DNA of 64,000 nt. Origin: Thiobacillus sp. Lineage in GTDB: Bacteria > Pseudomonadota > Gammaproteobacteria > Burkholderiales > Thiobacillaceae. Positions 54,289-63,499 of the stretch are shown here, piece after piece. The first letter of the stretch is position 1; every line of letters begins with the position of its first letter. Both the position numbers and the translations under genes were made by a program. Location: positions 310,001 to 374,000 of the forward strand of contig NZ_JADMKC010000007.1 of assembly GCF_018780105.1 (NCBI RefSeq), written 5' to 3'. The notes under the pieces are model-generated. The model did no database searches and was not told the DNA's origin. It worked only from the letters and a program-made list of their open reading frames with translations.

Positions 54289-55101
54289 TCAGAAGATCGA
54301 GGAGGACAGTTCCTGGATGGCTTTCAGCATATCGGCATCGTCGGTGACGGCCTGCGCCACGGCCGCTTTGCATGCCGAAACGGGGCTGACGCCGTCGGCG
54401 ATCAGTTTGCCGGCGTGCACCAGCAGCCGCGTCGACGCGCCTTCCTCCAGCCCGCTGCCCTTGAGGTTGCGCGTCATCTGGGCGAAGCGCACCAGGTTGT
54501 CGGCGATGGCGTCGGAGACGCCGGATTCGGTGGCGACGATGCGGCGCTCCAGCGCTGCGCCGGGGTAGTCGAATTCAAGTGCGACGAAGCGTTGCCGGGT
54601 GGATTGTTTCAAGTCCTTGAGCACGCTTTGATAGCCCGGGTTGTAGGAAATCGCCATGCAGAACTCGGGCGGCGCTTCGACCACCTGACCGAGTTTTTCC
54701 ATCGGCAGATTGCGACGATCGTCTGCCAGCGGGTGGATCACCACCATGGTGTCCTTGCGCGCCTCGACAATTTCATCGAGGTAGCAGATGCCGCCGCAGC
54801 GCACCGCGCGAGTGAGCGGGCCGTCGACCCAGACGGTTTCGCCGCCTTTGACCAGATAGCGCCCCACCAGGTCGGACGCGGTGAGATCGTCGTGACACGA
54901 GACAGTGATGAGCGGGCGCTTCAGGCGCCAGGCCATATGTTCCATGAAACGCGTCTTGCCGCAGCCGGTGGGACCTTTCAGCAGGACCGGAATCTGCTGC
55001 CGGTAGGCGGCTTCGAACAGCTGAATTTCGTCGCCGACGGCCTCGTAATAAGGCTCTTTTTCGATCAGATGATGGGCGGGGTCGAGGGTGCGTGCGTTCA
55101 T
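54289..55101 (-). CDS. cbbQ: RuBisCO activase ATPase CbbQ
   Basis: A 270-residue MoxR-type AAA+ ATPase. The N-terminus has [19 protein letters not shown], Walker A is [21 protein letters not shown], followed by [14 protein letters not shown], Walker [13 protein letters not shown] and [21 protein letters not shown]. This pattern is closer to CbbQ than to NorQ from memory of the families. RuBisCO genes are not in the window. Confidence 0.9.
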   Translation of the reverse strand: MNARTLDPAHHLIEKEPYYEAVGDEIQLFEAAYRQQIPVLLKGPTGCGKTRFMEHMAWRLKRPLITVSCHDDLTASDLVGRYLVKGGETVWVDGPLTRAVRCGGICYLDEIVEARKDTMVVIHPLADDRRNLPMEKLGQVVEAPPEFCMAISYNPGYQSVLKDLKQSTRQRFVALEFDYPGAALERRIVATESGVSDAIADNLVRFAQMTRNLKGSGLEEGASTRLLVHAGKLIADGVSPVSACKAAVAQAVTDDADMLKAIQELSSSIF

Positions 55102-55111
55102 GGGGAGGCAA

Positions 55112-55567
55112 TCAGAAGCAGCCGGACTGCTGTTTTTTGGCTTCGAGGGACTGAATTTCCTGGTTCCACTTGTTCATCTGTTCCTGGGTGTAGCCCTTGC
55201 GGCGCGCTTCGTCCATCTTGTCGAAAATCGAGCCCAATTTGTCGCTCAGGCTGTCGCATTGGCGTGCCGAGGCGGGTTTGGCGGGCTTGCCATTGGAGTT
55301 GGTGCTGAGCTGCGGTGCGCTGTCGGATTCCGGCGGGGTTTTCACCGGCGCGACTTTCACCGGAGCCAGCTTGGGCGCAGCCGGTTTGACCGGATCGGGC
55401 GCAGGAGCCGGATCGATTTCCACCGCCTGTGTCTTGTGCGCGTTGCGGCAGGGCAGGTTGGAATACGTCACCTGTCCCATCGCATCGATGCATTTGTTGA
55501 GCGTGGCAGCCTGCGCGCTGCTCGCCAGCAGCAGGGCTGTCACACCGGTCACGAAGGTCATCCGCAT
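55112..55567 (-). CDS. DUF4124-type exported protein
   Basis: A 151-residue protein with a signal peptide ([15 protein letters not shown]). A DUF4124-like N-terminal domain follows ([18 protein letters not shown]), then a proline/lysine-rich linker (about residues 52-80), a C-terminal helical segment and a final Cys. It lies between the YkgJ-type gene (3 bp gap) and cbbQ (10 bp gap) in one transcription unit. Why an exported protein is coupled to cbbQO is unclear. Confidence 0.8.
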   Translation of the reverse strand: MRMTFVTGVTALLLASSAQAATLNKCIDAMGQVTYSNLPCRNAHKTQAVEIDPAPAPDPVKPAAPKLAPVKVAPVKTPPESDSAPQLSTNSNGKPAKPASARQCDSLSDKLGSIFDKMDEARRKGYTQEQMNKWNQEIQSLEAKKQQSGCF

Positions 55568-55570
55568 CGC

Positions 55571-56482
55571 TTAATGTTCACCCGAGTATTTGTCGTCCTC
55601 GTTCGCCATTTTCTGCTCGATTTCGGCTTCCGGATTTTGCTCGGCCAGGGCGCGGCGGCGTGCCACACGTTTTTCGTAGGCACCCGGATGCTGTTTGACG
55701 AACTCTTCGCCGAATAAGGCGTGGCGCAAAAAATTCATGCCGAAATCGAGCAGGACTTCGTCGTCGGCGATCAGCGCCGCCATGATTTCGACCGGAATAT
55801 CGTAGGTGTCATTGAAGCTCGGGCTCATGACAAAAGCACGGAAGCGGTCCATGTCGTAGCTGGCCATGAAGAACAGCTGGTTCGAGACTGGCGAAGGCTT
55901 GCCGATGGTGGGGCCGGCCGACTTGCGCTTGACCACCAGTTGCCGCCACGCATGCGCTTTTTCGTCATATTCGACCACGCCTTGCTCGGCGCGGTATTGC
56001 TCGATGGTCTGGGTTTTGTCTTCAAAATGGCCGAGGCAGTGCGATTCCCGCACCAGGGCATAGGCGCTGCGATCGACGTATTCATCGGAACGGCGCATGG
56101 TCAACAGCGCGACCGGGTAGTAACGGCAGGCGGTGGGGCGGTCTTCATAGACGCCGCAGCCTTCGGGTGTCATGAACTGGCAGGCGGTCCCGCCTTCGAC
56201 TGGATTCAGCTTGATGCCGGGCATGCCTTCCTTGTCCATTTCGAACGGGATCGAGTACTGCTTGAGGAAGTCGCCCGACGACATGTCCAAGCGCTTTTTC
56301 AGGCGCAGCACATCGTAGGGGGTGAGGGGAATGTCGATGTTGCTGCAGCAGGCATTCCAGCATTTGACGTTGCGGTGGCAACGGAATTGCAGCGAAGCGT
56401 CTTCTGCCAGCATGATGGGTTTGACCGGGCTGCCCGCGAAGGGAGAGTCGTCGATCAGGTCTTTGAATTCGTTTTCGTTCAT
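55571..56482 (-). CDS. YkgJ-family cysteine cluster protein
   Basis: A 303-residue cytoplasmic protein. The cysteine motifs are FRCHRNVKCWNACCSN (about residues 34-49), MTPEGCGVYEDRPTACRYYP and a later SHCLGH, forming the Zn/Fe-binding pattern of the YkgJ/CxxCxxCC family. The C-terminus is charged. ATG 56482 is chosen over 56509. It heads the operon with DUF4124, cbbQ, cbbO and the 92-residue protein. The function is unknown. Confidence 0.85.
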   Translation of the reverse strand: MNENEFKDLIDDSPFAGSPVKPIMLAEDASLQFRCHRNVKCWNACCSNIDIPLTPYDVLRLKKRLDMSSGDFLKQYSIPFEMDKEGMPGIKLNPVEGGTACQFMTPEGCGVYEDRPTACRYYPVALLTMRRSDEYVDRSAYALVRESHCLGHFEDKTQTIEQYRAEQGVVEYDEKAHAWRQLVVKRKSAGPTIGKPSPVSNQLFFMASYDMDRFRAFVMSPSFNDTYDIPVEIMAALIADDEVLLDFGMNFLRHALFGEEFVKQHPGAYEKRVARRRALAEQNPEAEIEQKMANEDDKYSGEH

Positions 56483-56593
56483 TTCAGCTTTCTGTGGGGG
56501 CAACCCCATTACTTAACACACACATGAAAACGCGAGGTTACGCGCTTTCGGCTGGATGCTAAACCTTGTCGGGCATGCTGTTTTGCCTGCCGG

Positions 56594-56622
56594 AAAAAAA
56601 ACGGACACCCGAAGGTGCCCGT
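56594..56622 (-). terminator. Rho-independent terminator after aprA
   Basis: On the minus strand ACGGGCACC, loop TTCG and GGTGTCCGT are followed by a run of T. It separates aprBA from the YkgJ-cbbQO unit. Confidence 0.92.
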
Positions 56623-56642
56623 CTTCATGCTGTATGCGCGGA

Positions 56643-58664
56643 TTAATGCGCAGCGGGCTTGAACAGCTTGGACTTGTCGACCAGATCCACGTGGGCGCGC
56701 TTGAAGCAGTTCCACTGTTTGGAGTTCTTGTCGTAGACCGAGTTCACGAAGCAGTGCCAATTTTCCTCATCGACAAAGTTCTTGTCCATGCGGTAGTAGA
56801 AGCCGGGGTAACGGCTTTCCTGGCGGAACTGGATGTGCTTCATGTGGGCTTCGGCGGTCAGGATGCGGTGGTAGTTTTCCCACGCGCGCAGCAGTTCGTG
56901 CAGGTCTTTTGCACGCATCTTCTCGGCATCTTCCTTCAGCATGTTCAGCTTGTCTTCTGCCACGCCCAGCATGTTTGCGTTGGTCGTGTAGTAGGTGGCG
57001 ACACCCGCAACATACTCGTCCATGATCTTCTGCAGACGGAACTGCAGCATCTTGGGCGTGATGTAGTTGGGGTTGACGTCGATCGCCGTGGTGTAGTCCT
57101 TGTGCTCCAGGAAGGTACGCACCGGCTTGTAGATGTCTTCCACCAGTTGCTCGACGGAGGTGTCGAGTTCGGGCTTCATATCCTTGTTGTCGATGCAGTA
57201 CTTGACCATGGACTTGGCGCACATGCGGCCTTCGGCGTGCGAGCCGGAGGAGAACTTGTGGCCGGATGCGCCCACGCCGTCGCCGGCGGTGAACAGACCC
57301 TTGACCGTGGTCATCGAGCGGTAGCCCCAGTTCCAGCCCTTGGGCAGGTGAGCCGGGATCTTGTCTGCATCGGCGTGGTCTTCGGAGGTCGGTGCGCCGA
57401 TATCGGTCGGACCCGACACCCAGATGCCGCAGCAGCCGGAGTGTGAGCCGAGCAGGTAGGGCTCGGTCGGCATCAGTTCAGAGTTTTTCTTCTCCGGCTC
57501 GATGTTTTCCCCGACCCAGATACCGCACTGGCCGACGCACATGTCGAGGAAGTCTTCCCAGGCTTCTGCTTCCAGGTGCTTCACTTCGCGCGGGGTCAGC
57601 GTTTCACGCAGTTTTGCCAAAGCGGTCACGGTGTCCATGTAAATGGGGCCGCGGCCTTCTTTCATTTCCTTCAGCATCAGGTGGTTACGCAGACACGATG
57701 CGGGAACGGCTGCCTGCCCGTAGGGGGGGTAGTCGTTCAGCAGTTCCTTGTTCTTCACCATGTAGACTTCGCCGTAGGCGTTGACGGCTTGGGCTTTGAA
57801 CAGCAGGAACCAGGCACCAACCGGGCCGTAGCCGTCCTTGAAACGGGCGGGCACGAAGCGGTTTTCCATCATGGTCAGCTCGGCGCCGGCTTCGGCAGCC
57901 ATCGCATAGGTCGAACCTGCGTTCCACACCGGATACCAGGCGCGGCCGGTACCTTCACCGACAGAGCGCGGACGGAAGATGTTTACGCAACCGCCAGCAG
58001 CCAGCAGAATGGCCTTGGCCTTGTACACCACGACTTTATGGTCGCGGGTCGAGAAACCGACGGCGCCGGCGATGCGGTTGGGGTCGTTCTTGTCGTTGAC
58101 CAGCTTGACGATGAAAATACGCTCTTCGATGCGGTCCATGCCGAGCGCTTTTTTGGTGGCTTCAGCAACGATCCATTTGTAGGATTCGCCGTTGATCATG
58201 ATCTGCCATTTGCCGGAACGCACGGGCTTGCCGCCGTCCTTCAGTGCGGGCAGACCCTGGGCGCCGTCATGACGCTCGCCGTTTTCGTCGGTTTTCCAGA
58301 TCGGCAGACCCCATTCTTCGAACAGGTGCACGGAATCATCGACGTTGCGGCCCAGGTCGTAGGCCAGGTCGTCGCGGGTGATGCCCATCAGGTCGTTGGA
58401 GACCATGCGGGCGTAGTCGGCGGGATCCTGCTCGGAGCCGATGTAGGTGTTGATTGCGGACAGACCCTGCGCCACAGCGCCGGAGCGGTCCATTGCAGCC
58501 TTGTCGACCAGCTTGATTTTCAGGTCGATGCCCATTTCGGCTTTGGCCGCATCGGCCCAGCGCATGACTTCGTAACCGGCGCCGCAGCATGCCATGCCAC
58601 CGCCGATCAGGAGGATGTCTACTTCCTCCTGGATAACTTCGGGATTACCAAATGTTCCAGCCAT
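56643..58664 (-). CDS. aprA: Adenylylsulfate (APS) reductase alpha subunit
   Basis: Acts in reverse here, oxidising sulfite plus AMP to APS. The 673 residues start MAGTFGNPEVIQEEVDILL with the FAD motif IGGGMACCGAGYEV, then GAVAQGLSAINTYIG and ILLAAGGCVNIFRPRS. The C-terminal part includes KHIQFRQESRYPGFYYRMD. It is slightly long but within the range of sulfur-oxidiser AprA. aprB lies 27 bp upstream. Confidence 0.97.
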   Translation of the reverse strand: MAGTFGNPEVIQEEVDILLIGGGMACCGAGYEVMRWADAAKAEMGIDLKIKLVDKAAMDRSGAVAQGLSAINTYIGSEQDPADYARMVSNDLMGITRDDLAYDLGRNVDDSVHLFEEWGLPIWKTDENGERHDGAQGLPALKDGGKPVRSGKWQIMINGESYKWIVAEATKKALGMDRIEERIFIVKLVNDKNDPNRIAGAVGFSTRDHKVVVYKAKAILLAAGGCVNIFRPRSVGEGTGRAWYPVWNAGSTYAMAAEAGAELTMMENRFVPARFKDGYGPVGAWFLLFKAQAVNAYGEVYMVKNKELLNDYPPYGQAAVPASCLRNHLMLKEMKEGRGPIYMDTVTALAKLRETLTPREVKHLEAEAWEDFLDMCVGQCGIWVGENIEPEKKNSELMPTEPYLLGSHSGCCGIWVSGPTDIGAPTSEDHADADKIPAHLPKGWNWGYRSMTTVKGLFTAGDGVGASGHKFSSGSHAEGRMCAKSMVKYCIDNKDMKPELDTSVEQLVEDIYKPVRTFLEHKDYTTAIDVNPNYITPKMLQFRLQKIMDEYVAGVATYYTTNANMLGVAEDKLNMLKEDAEKMRAKDLHELLRAWENYHRILTAEAHMKHIQFRQESRYPGFYYRMDKNFVDEENWHCFVNSVYDKNSKQWNCFKRAHVDLVDKSKLFKPAAH

Positions 58665-58691
58665 TTCGTTTACCTCTCTATTTAACCGGGA

Positions 58692-59165
58692 TTACTTGCG
58701 GATCAGTTCGGCAGGGTTGCCAGCGCGGTAGCCACCCATCATGTCGCGGGTGAACGAACCGGTCGATTCGATTTCAGCCATCTTGGGCATGGGCTTATTG
58801 CCATAGGGATCGATCGAACCTTCGGGCGTGGTGCGGATCGGGAACTTGAAGCGCTTCAGTACGCCATTGCGGAACTTGATGGTCCACATGATGGAGTCGG
58901 AGCCGCGCAGCGGCTGCACCATGCCGCCCAGCGGCACAACGTCAGCGTAATGGCGGCATTCGATCGCCTGTTGCGGGCAGATTTTCACGCAGGAATAGCA
59001 TTCCCAGCACTGCTCGGGTTCCTGGTTGAATGCACGCATGGCGTGGCCGGTCTCCGAACCGTCCTTGTCCAGCTTCATCAGATCGTGCGGGCAGATGTAC
59101 ATGCAAGCGGTCTTATCCTGACCTTTGCAGCCGTCGCACTTATCGGTACGAACATAGGTTGGCAT
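58692..59165 (-). CDS. aprB: APS reductase beta subunit, two [4Fe-4S] clusters
   Basis: 157 residues. The cluster motifs are CDGCKGQDKTACMYICPHDL and CWECYSCVKICPQQAIEC. The C-terminal tail wraps around AprA in known structures. It transfers electrons from the AprA flavin to the membrane. No AprM or QmoABC genes are next to it. Confidence 0.97.
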   Translation of the reverse strand: MPTYVRTDKCDGCKGQDKTACMYICPHDLMKLDKDGSETGHAMRAFNQEPEQCWECYSCVKICPQQAIECRHYADVVPLGGMVQPLRGSDSIMWTIKFRNGVLKRFKFPIRTTPEGSIDPYGNKPMPKMAEIESTGSFTRDMMGGYRAGNPAELIRK

Positions 59166-59318
59166 TACAGTCTCCTAAAGTTAGCTAACAATCCGCGTAC
59201 GTCGCGGTCCGATTAGAACTGAACCCGTCCTTGGCCGGGGCGTATCGCGAGTCCGCTTCCGGTAGGCTCGTGTCCTAAAACCCTTGTCCGGGACCGCATG
59301 GCGGTTGCCCGGAAAAAA

Positions 59319-60527
59319 TCATGCGGCCGAATGGCCTTTCAGTTCGACCTTGACGTTTTGTTCGGCAGTCAGGCCGGCGTAATACTTCTGCAGCACCTTG
59401 GCGACTTCCGGACGGCTGAATTCGACCGGCAGGTCCTGGCCTTCGGACAGCATCGAACGTACCTTGGTGCCGGACAGCAGGATGCGGTCGTCCTTGGTGT
59501 GCGGGCAGGTGCGCTGCGAGGCCATGCCGCCGCACTTGTTGCACCAGAAGGTCCAGTCGATGTTCATGTTCTGGGTTTCGAGCGAGCCCTTGGGGATCTC
59601 GTCGAAAATTTTCTGTGCGTCGAACGGGCCGTAGTAGTCGCCTACACCGGCGTGGTCGCGGCCGACGATCAGGTGCGAGCAGCCGTAGTTCTGGCGGAAC
59701 AGCGCGTGCAGCAGCGCTTCGCGCGGGCCGGCATAGCGCATGTCGAGCGGGTAACCGGCCTGGATGACGGTATTGGGCGCAAAGTAGTTCTCGACCAGTA
59801 CCGAAATGGCTTCGGAGCGCACTTCGGCAGGGATGTCGCCCGGTTTGAGTGCGCCGAGCAGTGAGTGAACCAGCACGCCGTCCATGGTTTCGATGGCGAT
59901 TTTCGCCAGGTATTCGTGGCTGCGGTGCATCGGGTTGCGGGTCTGGAAGGCGGCGACCTTGGACCAGCCCAATTGCTCGAACTTGGCACGGGTTTCGGCG
60001 GGGGTCATGAACTGGTCGCCGTATTCTTCCTTGAAGCTGCCGGTGGACAGCACCTTGACCGGGCCGGCCAGGTTGTACTTGCCCTGGGCCATGACCATTT
60101 TCACGCCGGGGTGTTCGAGGTCGGTGGTCTTGTAGACCTGCATGCACTCGTGGGCCTTGTCGATACCGTATTTTTCGGTCACCTTCATGGTGCCCATGAT
60201 CTCGCCGGATTCGCCGTCCAGCAGCGCGACATCGTCACCCGCCTTGATGGTTTCGTCGTCGGTGGAGAGGGTGACCGGGATCGGCCAGAACAGGCCGCTG
60301 GCCATCTTGTAGCCGTCGCATACGCCCTCCCAGTCGGCGCGGGTCATGAAGCCGTCCAGCGGTGTGAAGCCGCCGATGCCCATCATGATGAGGTCGCCGG
60401 TTTCGCGCGAGCTCAGTTTGATCTTGGGCAGCGACGCGGCACGCGTTTTCTCGGCGGCAAGGGCATCTCCTGTCAGCAACAGGGGTTTGAGTTCTCCGCC
60501 GCCGTGGGGGCGTACCAGTTTGGACAT
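59319..60527 (-). CDS. sat: Sulfate adenylyltransferase (ATP sulfurylase)
   Basis: Converts APS plus pyrophosphate to ATP and sulfate, conserving energy. The 402 residues have [16 protein letters not shown] with the HxxH-type active site, [16 protein letters not shown] and the C-terminal zinc-binding-like [15 protein letters not shown]. aprB starts 153 bp downstream. It is the monofunctional dissimilatory type, with no APS-kinase domain. Confidence 0.97.
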   Translation of the reverse strand: MSKLVRPHGGGELKPLLLTGDALAAEKTRAASLPKIKLSSRETGDLIMMGIGGFTPLDGFMTRADWEGVCDGYKMASGLFWPIPVTLSTDDETIKAGDDVALLDGESGEIMGTMKVTEKYGIDKAHECMQVYKTTDLEHPGVKMVMAQGKYNLAGPVKVLSTGSFKEEYGDQFMTPAETRAKFEQLGWSKVAAFQTRNPMHRSHEYLAKIAIETMDGVLVHSLLGALKPGDIPAEVRSEAISVLVENYFAPNTVIQAGYPLDMRYAGPREALLHALFRQNYGCSHLIVGRDHAGVGDYYGPFDAQKIFDEIPKGSLETQNMNIDWTFWCNKCGGMASQRTCPHTKDDRILLSGTKVRSMLSEGQDLPVEFSRPEVAKVLQKYYAGLTAEQNVKVELKGHSAA

Positions 60528-60645
60528 GCTGTCTCCTCAGATTTTATGTGGGTATTAGAGTCCGGGCAGGATAGCACCGCGGTTGGCGCATGAATAATGC
60601 TTTATTTTTATAAAAGGATAAGTGGGGCTGATATTGCGGGTGGGC

Positions 60646-60680
60646 AATAAAAAAGCCCGGGAAAACCGGGCTTTTTTATT
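60646..60680. terminator. Symmetric rho-independent terminator
   Basis: AATAAAAAAGCCCGG and CCGGGCTTTTTTATT pair around GAAAA. It ends the 137-residue gene upstream of sat, so sat-aprBA starts its own transcript. Confidence 0.95.
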
Positions 60681-60693
60681 TATAAACAGTGGC

Positions 60694-61107
60694 TTATGCG
60701 TCGAAGAAGGCAGGCATGTCGGTCTGCTCGGTCTTGATGACATCCACCCAGGCCGGCTTGGTGTCGCCACCCGCTGCGGCGAGTTTTTTGGTCTCGTCGT
60801 AAAGCATTTTCCAGCGGTTGTAGAGGCAGTCGCTGACCTTGCGCATGCCGGAATCGAAATAGGAATTGTGCAGATCCCCGATCGTGCGGGTGAAGGATTC
60901 CATTTGTTCCAGCAGGTTGTGCGGATAGCCATGGCGGTTGGGATCGGCGTATTTCACCATCTCGCGCTTGACTGCCCGCGTAAAGACCTTCTGGCCTTCG
61001 GTGAGGTCGCTCTCGGCGCGGGGTGCACCGCCATAGTTCATGACTTCGTGAATGAAACCATTCAGGCGTTCACCAAAATCGAAATGGGTGTAGTCGACGT
61101 TTTCCAT
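60694..61107 (-). CDS. Hypothetical protein upstream of sat-aprBA
   Basis: A 137-residue soluble helical protein, starting MENVDYTHFDFGERLNGF, with FTRAVKREMVKYADPNRHGYPHNLLEQ-type charged helices and a C-terminal WVDVIKTEQTDMPAFFDA. No signal peptide or cofactor motif is visible, and the family is not recognised. It is on the same strand as sat but separated by a terminator. Confidence 0.8.
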   Translation of the reverse strand: MENVDYTHFDFGERLNGFIHEVMNYGGAPRAESDLTEGQKVFTRAVKREMVKYADPNRHGYPHNLLEQMESFTRTIGDLHNSYFDSGMRKVSDCLYNRWKMLYDETKKLAAAGGDTKPAWVDVIKTEQTDMPAFFDA

Positions 61108-61203
61108 AAATCCTCCGTTATTTCAGATGATGCGGGTAAGGCAGGGTTTAACCCGGCGCTTATCCTACGCCGCATCAAGCGACTGTCCAGCAGGGCTCGG
61201 GGC

Positions 61204-61914
61204 TTATCGGCTAAGCCCTTGAATCCAGCGGGAATAAATTTTGTCGGCCAGTTGGTGCAGTTGGGCGGCACGCGCTTCGACGTCTGTCTGGATCAAATCG
61301 GGCGACTGCACGCCTGGACTCCCGCTGGCGGCGATTTCGGCTGCCCCGTTTTCGCACCAGCTGGCAATGAGTTCGGGTGTCATTTCGACGTGGCATTGCA
61401 TTCCGATATGGCGATCGTTCAGAACGAAGGCCTGGTTGGTGCACCAGGCGCTTTCGAGAATCCGGGTGGCGCCGGGCGGTACGCTGAAGGTCTCGCCGTG
61501 CCAGTGAAAGGCGGGCATTGACTGCGGGGTGTCGCCCAGCCAGGGGCGCGCCGCTTCGATATCCGTGATGCGGACATCGCCCCAGCCGATTTCCTTGTCC
61601 GGGTTCTGGCTGACGGAACCGCCGAGCGCTTTCGACATTAGCTGTCCGCCCAGGCAATGGCCGATCACGGGCACGCCGGCCGCGACTGCCTGGCGTATCA
61701 GGTTCAGCTCCGGCGGGATCCAGGGCAGGTCGTCGTTGACGCTCATGTGCCCGCCCATCAAGCACAGCCCGGAGATGCCGTTAAGGGTTTCGGGCACGGC
61801 ATCGCCCGCGTCGATGCGTACCAACTGCCAGGGGATGCCGTGGCGATCCAGAAACGTGGTGAAATAGCCCGGCCCTTCGGTCGGGGAATGACGAAATACC
61901 AGAACAGGATTCAT
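61204..61914 (-). CDS. Class I glutamine amidotransferase-like protein (GMP synthase-type)
   Basis: 236 residues starting MNPVLVFRHSPTEGPGYF at ATG 61914. The catalytic cysteine is in VIGHCLGGQLMS, with the His in the GMQCHVEMTPE region. Such stand-alone domains act as gamma-glutamyl hydrolases or unknown amidotransferases. The frame is open for a further 139 codons upstream, but that part is shadow of the opposing protease gene. It is divergent from that gene with overlapping start codons. Confidence 0.9.
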   Translation of the reverse strand: MNPVLVFRHSPTEGPGYFTTFLDRHGIPWQLVRIDAGDAVPETLNGISGLCLMGGHMSVNDDLPWIPPELNLIRQAVAAGVPVIGHCLGGQLMSKALGGSVSQNPDKEIGWGDVRITDIEAARPWLGDTPQSMPAFHWHGETFSVPPGATRILESAWCTNQAFVLNDRHIGMQCHVEMTPELIASWCENGAAEIAASGSPGVQSPDLIQTDVEARAAQLHQLADKIYSRWIQGLSR

Positions 61915-62563
61915 GATGACCCTCAAGCAAAAAATTTCCGTCGCTATCTTAGCCGGAGTTTGTGTCGCCAGTTCGGCGGCATGGGCAGCCAGCGTTTCGG
62001 TCATGGGCTTGTTCAAGGACAAGGCCATCGTCAGCATCGACGGCGGCAAGCCGCGCACGCTGAGCGTCGGGCAGACTGTGCAGGGCGTGAAGCTGGTTGC
62101 GGCCGATTCCGCCAGCGCCAGCATCGAGGTCGACGGCAAGCGCCGCAGCCTCGCCATGGGGCAATCGTTCGCGGGTGGAACGCCGGTGGGAACGCGCCAG
62201 TCCGTGTCGCTGACAGCCGATTCGCGCGGGCACTTTGCGGCGATGGGCGCCCTGAATGGCTTTCCCGTTACTTTTTTGGTCGATACGGGCGCCACCACGA
62301 TCGCCATCAATGCATCCGAGGCGCGCCGCATCGGACTCGATTACCGGGCTGGGCAAGCCACGGGGGTGAATACGGCAGGGGGCGTCGTGCCGGCCTGGCA
62401 CGTCAAATTCAACACGGTCAAAGTGGGCGGGATCGTGCTCAATCAGGTGGACGGCATGGTGGTGGAGTCGGGCCTGAGTGTGCCGCTGCTGGGCATGAGC
62501 TTTCTCAACCGGATGGAAATGAAGCGCGACGGACAGACCATGACGCTGACACAGCGCTTCTGA
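61913..62563 (+). CDS. Retropepsin-like aspartic protease (TIGR02281-type), exported
   Basis: A 216-residue protein with a signal peptide (VAILAGVCVASSAAWA). A domain of about 80 residues follows, then a clan AA aspartic protease fold with the active-site motif FLVDTGATTIAI and the later LLGMSFLNRMEM. Dimerisation is expected. ATG at 61913 or 61916 could start it; both overlap the start of the opposing amidotransferase gene. The substrate is unknown. Confidence 0.85.
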   Translation: MMTLKQKISVAILAGVCVASSAAWAASVSVMGLFKDKAIVSIDGGKPRTLSVGQTVQGVKLVAADSASASIEVDGKRRSLAMGQSFAGGTPVGTRQSVSLTADSRGHFAAMGALNGFPVTFLVDTGATTIAINASEARRIGLDYRAGQATGVNTAGGVVPAWHVKFNTVKVGGIVLNQVDGMVVESGLSVPLLGMSFLNRMEMKRDGQTMTLTQRF

Positions 62564-62576
62564 TTCTCCGCGTGCC

Positions 62577-62608
62577 AAAAAACAAGGCCTGCAATCGCAG
62601 GCCTTGTT
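62577..62608 (-). terminator. Rho-independent terminator (folE2 side)
   Basis: AACAAGGCCTGC and GCAGGCCTTGTT pair around four bases. A run of A at 62577-62582 gives the T tract on the minus strand, ending folE2. It can also end the aspartic protease transcript. Confidence 0.92.
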
Positions 62609-62626
62609 CAATTCAAGCAGCGGAAA

Positions 62627-63436
62627 TCAATGCTTGGTCTTGTCGCGCTCGATCAGCGCATAAGCGCTGTGATTGTGGATCGACTCGAAGTTTTCGGCTT
62701 CCACGATGTAGGCGTCAATCAGCGGCTCGGCGTTCATGGCTGCGGCCACGTCGCGCACGATATCTTCGACAAATTTGGGGTTGTCGTAGGCGCGCTCGGT
62801 GACGTATTTCTCGTCCGGACGTTTCAGCAGGCCGAACAGTTCACATGAAGCCTGATCCTCGACCTTGCGCACCAGATCCTCGATCCACAGGAATCCATTG
62901 GTTCTCGCGGTGACAGTCACATGCGAACGCTGGTTGTGCGCGCCGTATTCGGAGATTTTTTTCGAGCAGGGGCACAGGCTGGTCACCGGCACCAGTACCT
63001 TGGTGGTGTGGGTGAATTTGCCGTTCTCGATCACGCCGATGAAGGTGACTTCGTAATCGAGCAGGCTTTGCACGCCAGAAACCGGCGCGGTCTTGTTGAC
63101 GAAGTAGGGGAAGCTCATTTCGATGTAGCCCGATTCGGCTTCGAGGCGTTCGACCATCTGGCGCAGCATGCCTTCGAAGTTTTCGACCGAAATCTCGCGC
63201 TCGCGCGTGTTGAGGATCTCGATGAAACGCGACATGTGGGTGCCCTTGAAATTGTGCGGCAGGTACACGTACATGTTGAAGTTGGCGATGGTGTGCTGGA
63301 CGCCGCCTGTCTTGTCCGCGACCCGGACTGGGTGGCGGATGCTTTTGATGCCGACCTTGTCGATGGCGATTTGCCGGGTGTCGACCGAGTTTTGTACGTC
63401 CGGCATGCAGACGGCGGTATCGCAAACTTGGTTCAT
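62627..63436 (-). CDS. folE2: GTP cyclohydrolase FolE2
   Basis: Zinc-independent type IB GTP cyclohydrolase, first step of folate synthesis. The 269 residues include [11 protein letters not shown] and the metal/active site [19 protein letters not shown]. It complements pcnB-folK and thyA-folA as folate-related genes in the window. No Zur-like site was recognised upstream, although folE2 is often Zur-controlled. Confidence 0.95.
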   Translation of the reverse strand: MNQVCDTAVCMPDVQNSVDTRQIAIDKVGIKSIRHPVRVADKTGGVQHTIANFNMYVYLPHNFKGTHMSRFIEILNTREREISVENFEGMLRQMVERLEAESGYIEMSFPYFVNKTAPVSGVQSLLDYEVTFIGVIENGKFTHTTKVLVPVTSLCPCSKKISEYGAHNQRSHVTVTARTNGFLWIEDLVRKVEDQASCELFGLLKRPDEKYVTERAYDNPKFVEDIVRDVAAAMNAEPLIDAYIVEAENFESIHNHSAYALIERDKTKH

Positions 63437-63499
63437 GGCAGGCTCCTTATGGGTTCAGTTTAGACTCAGTATAAACTGCCATAATAGTTGAGTAAACTA

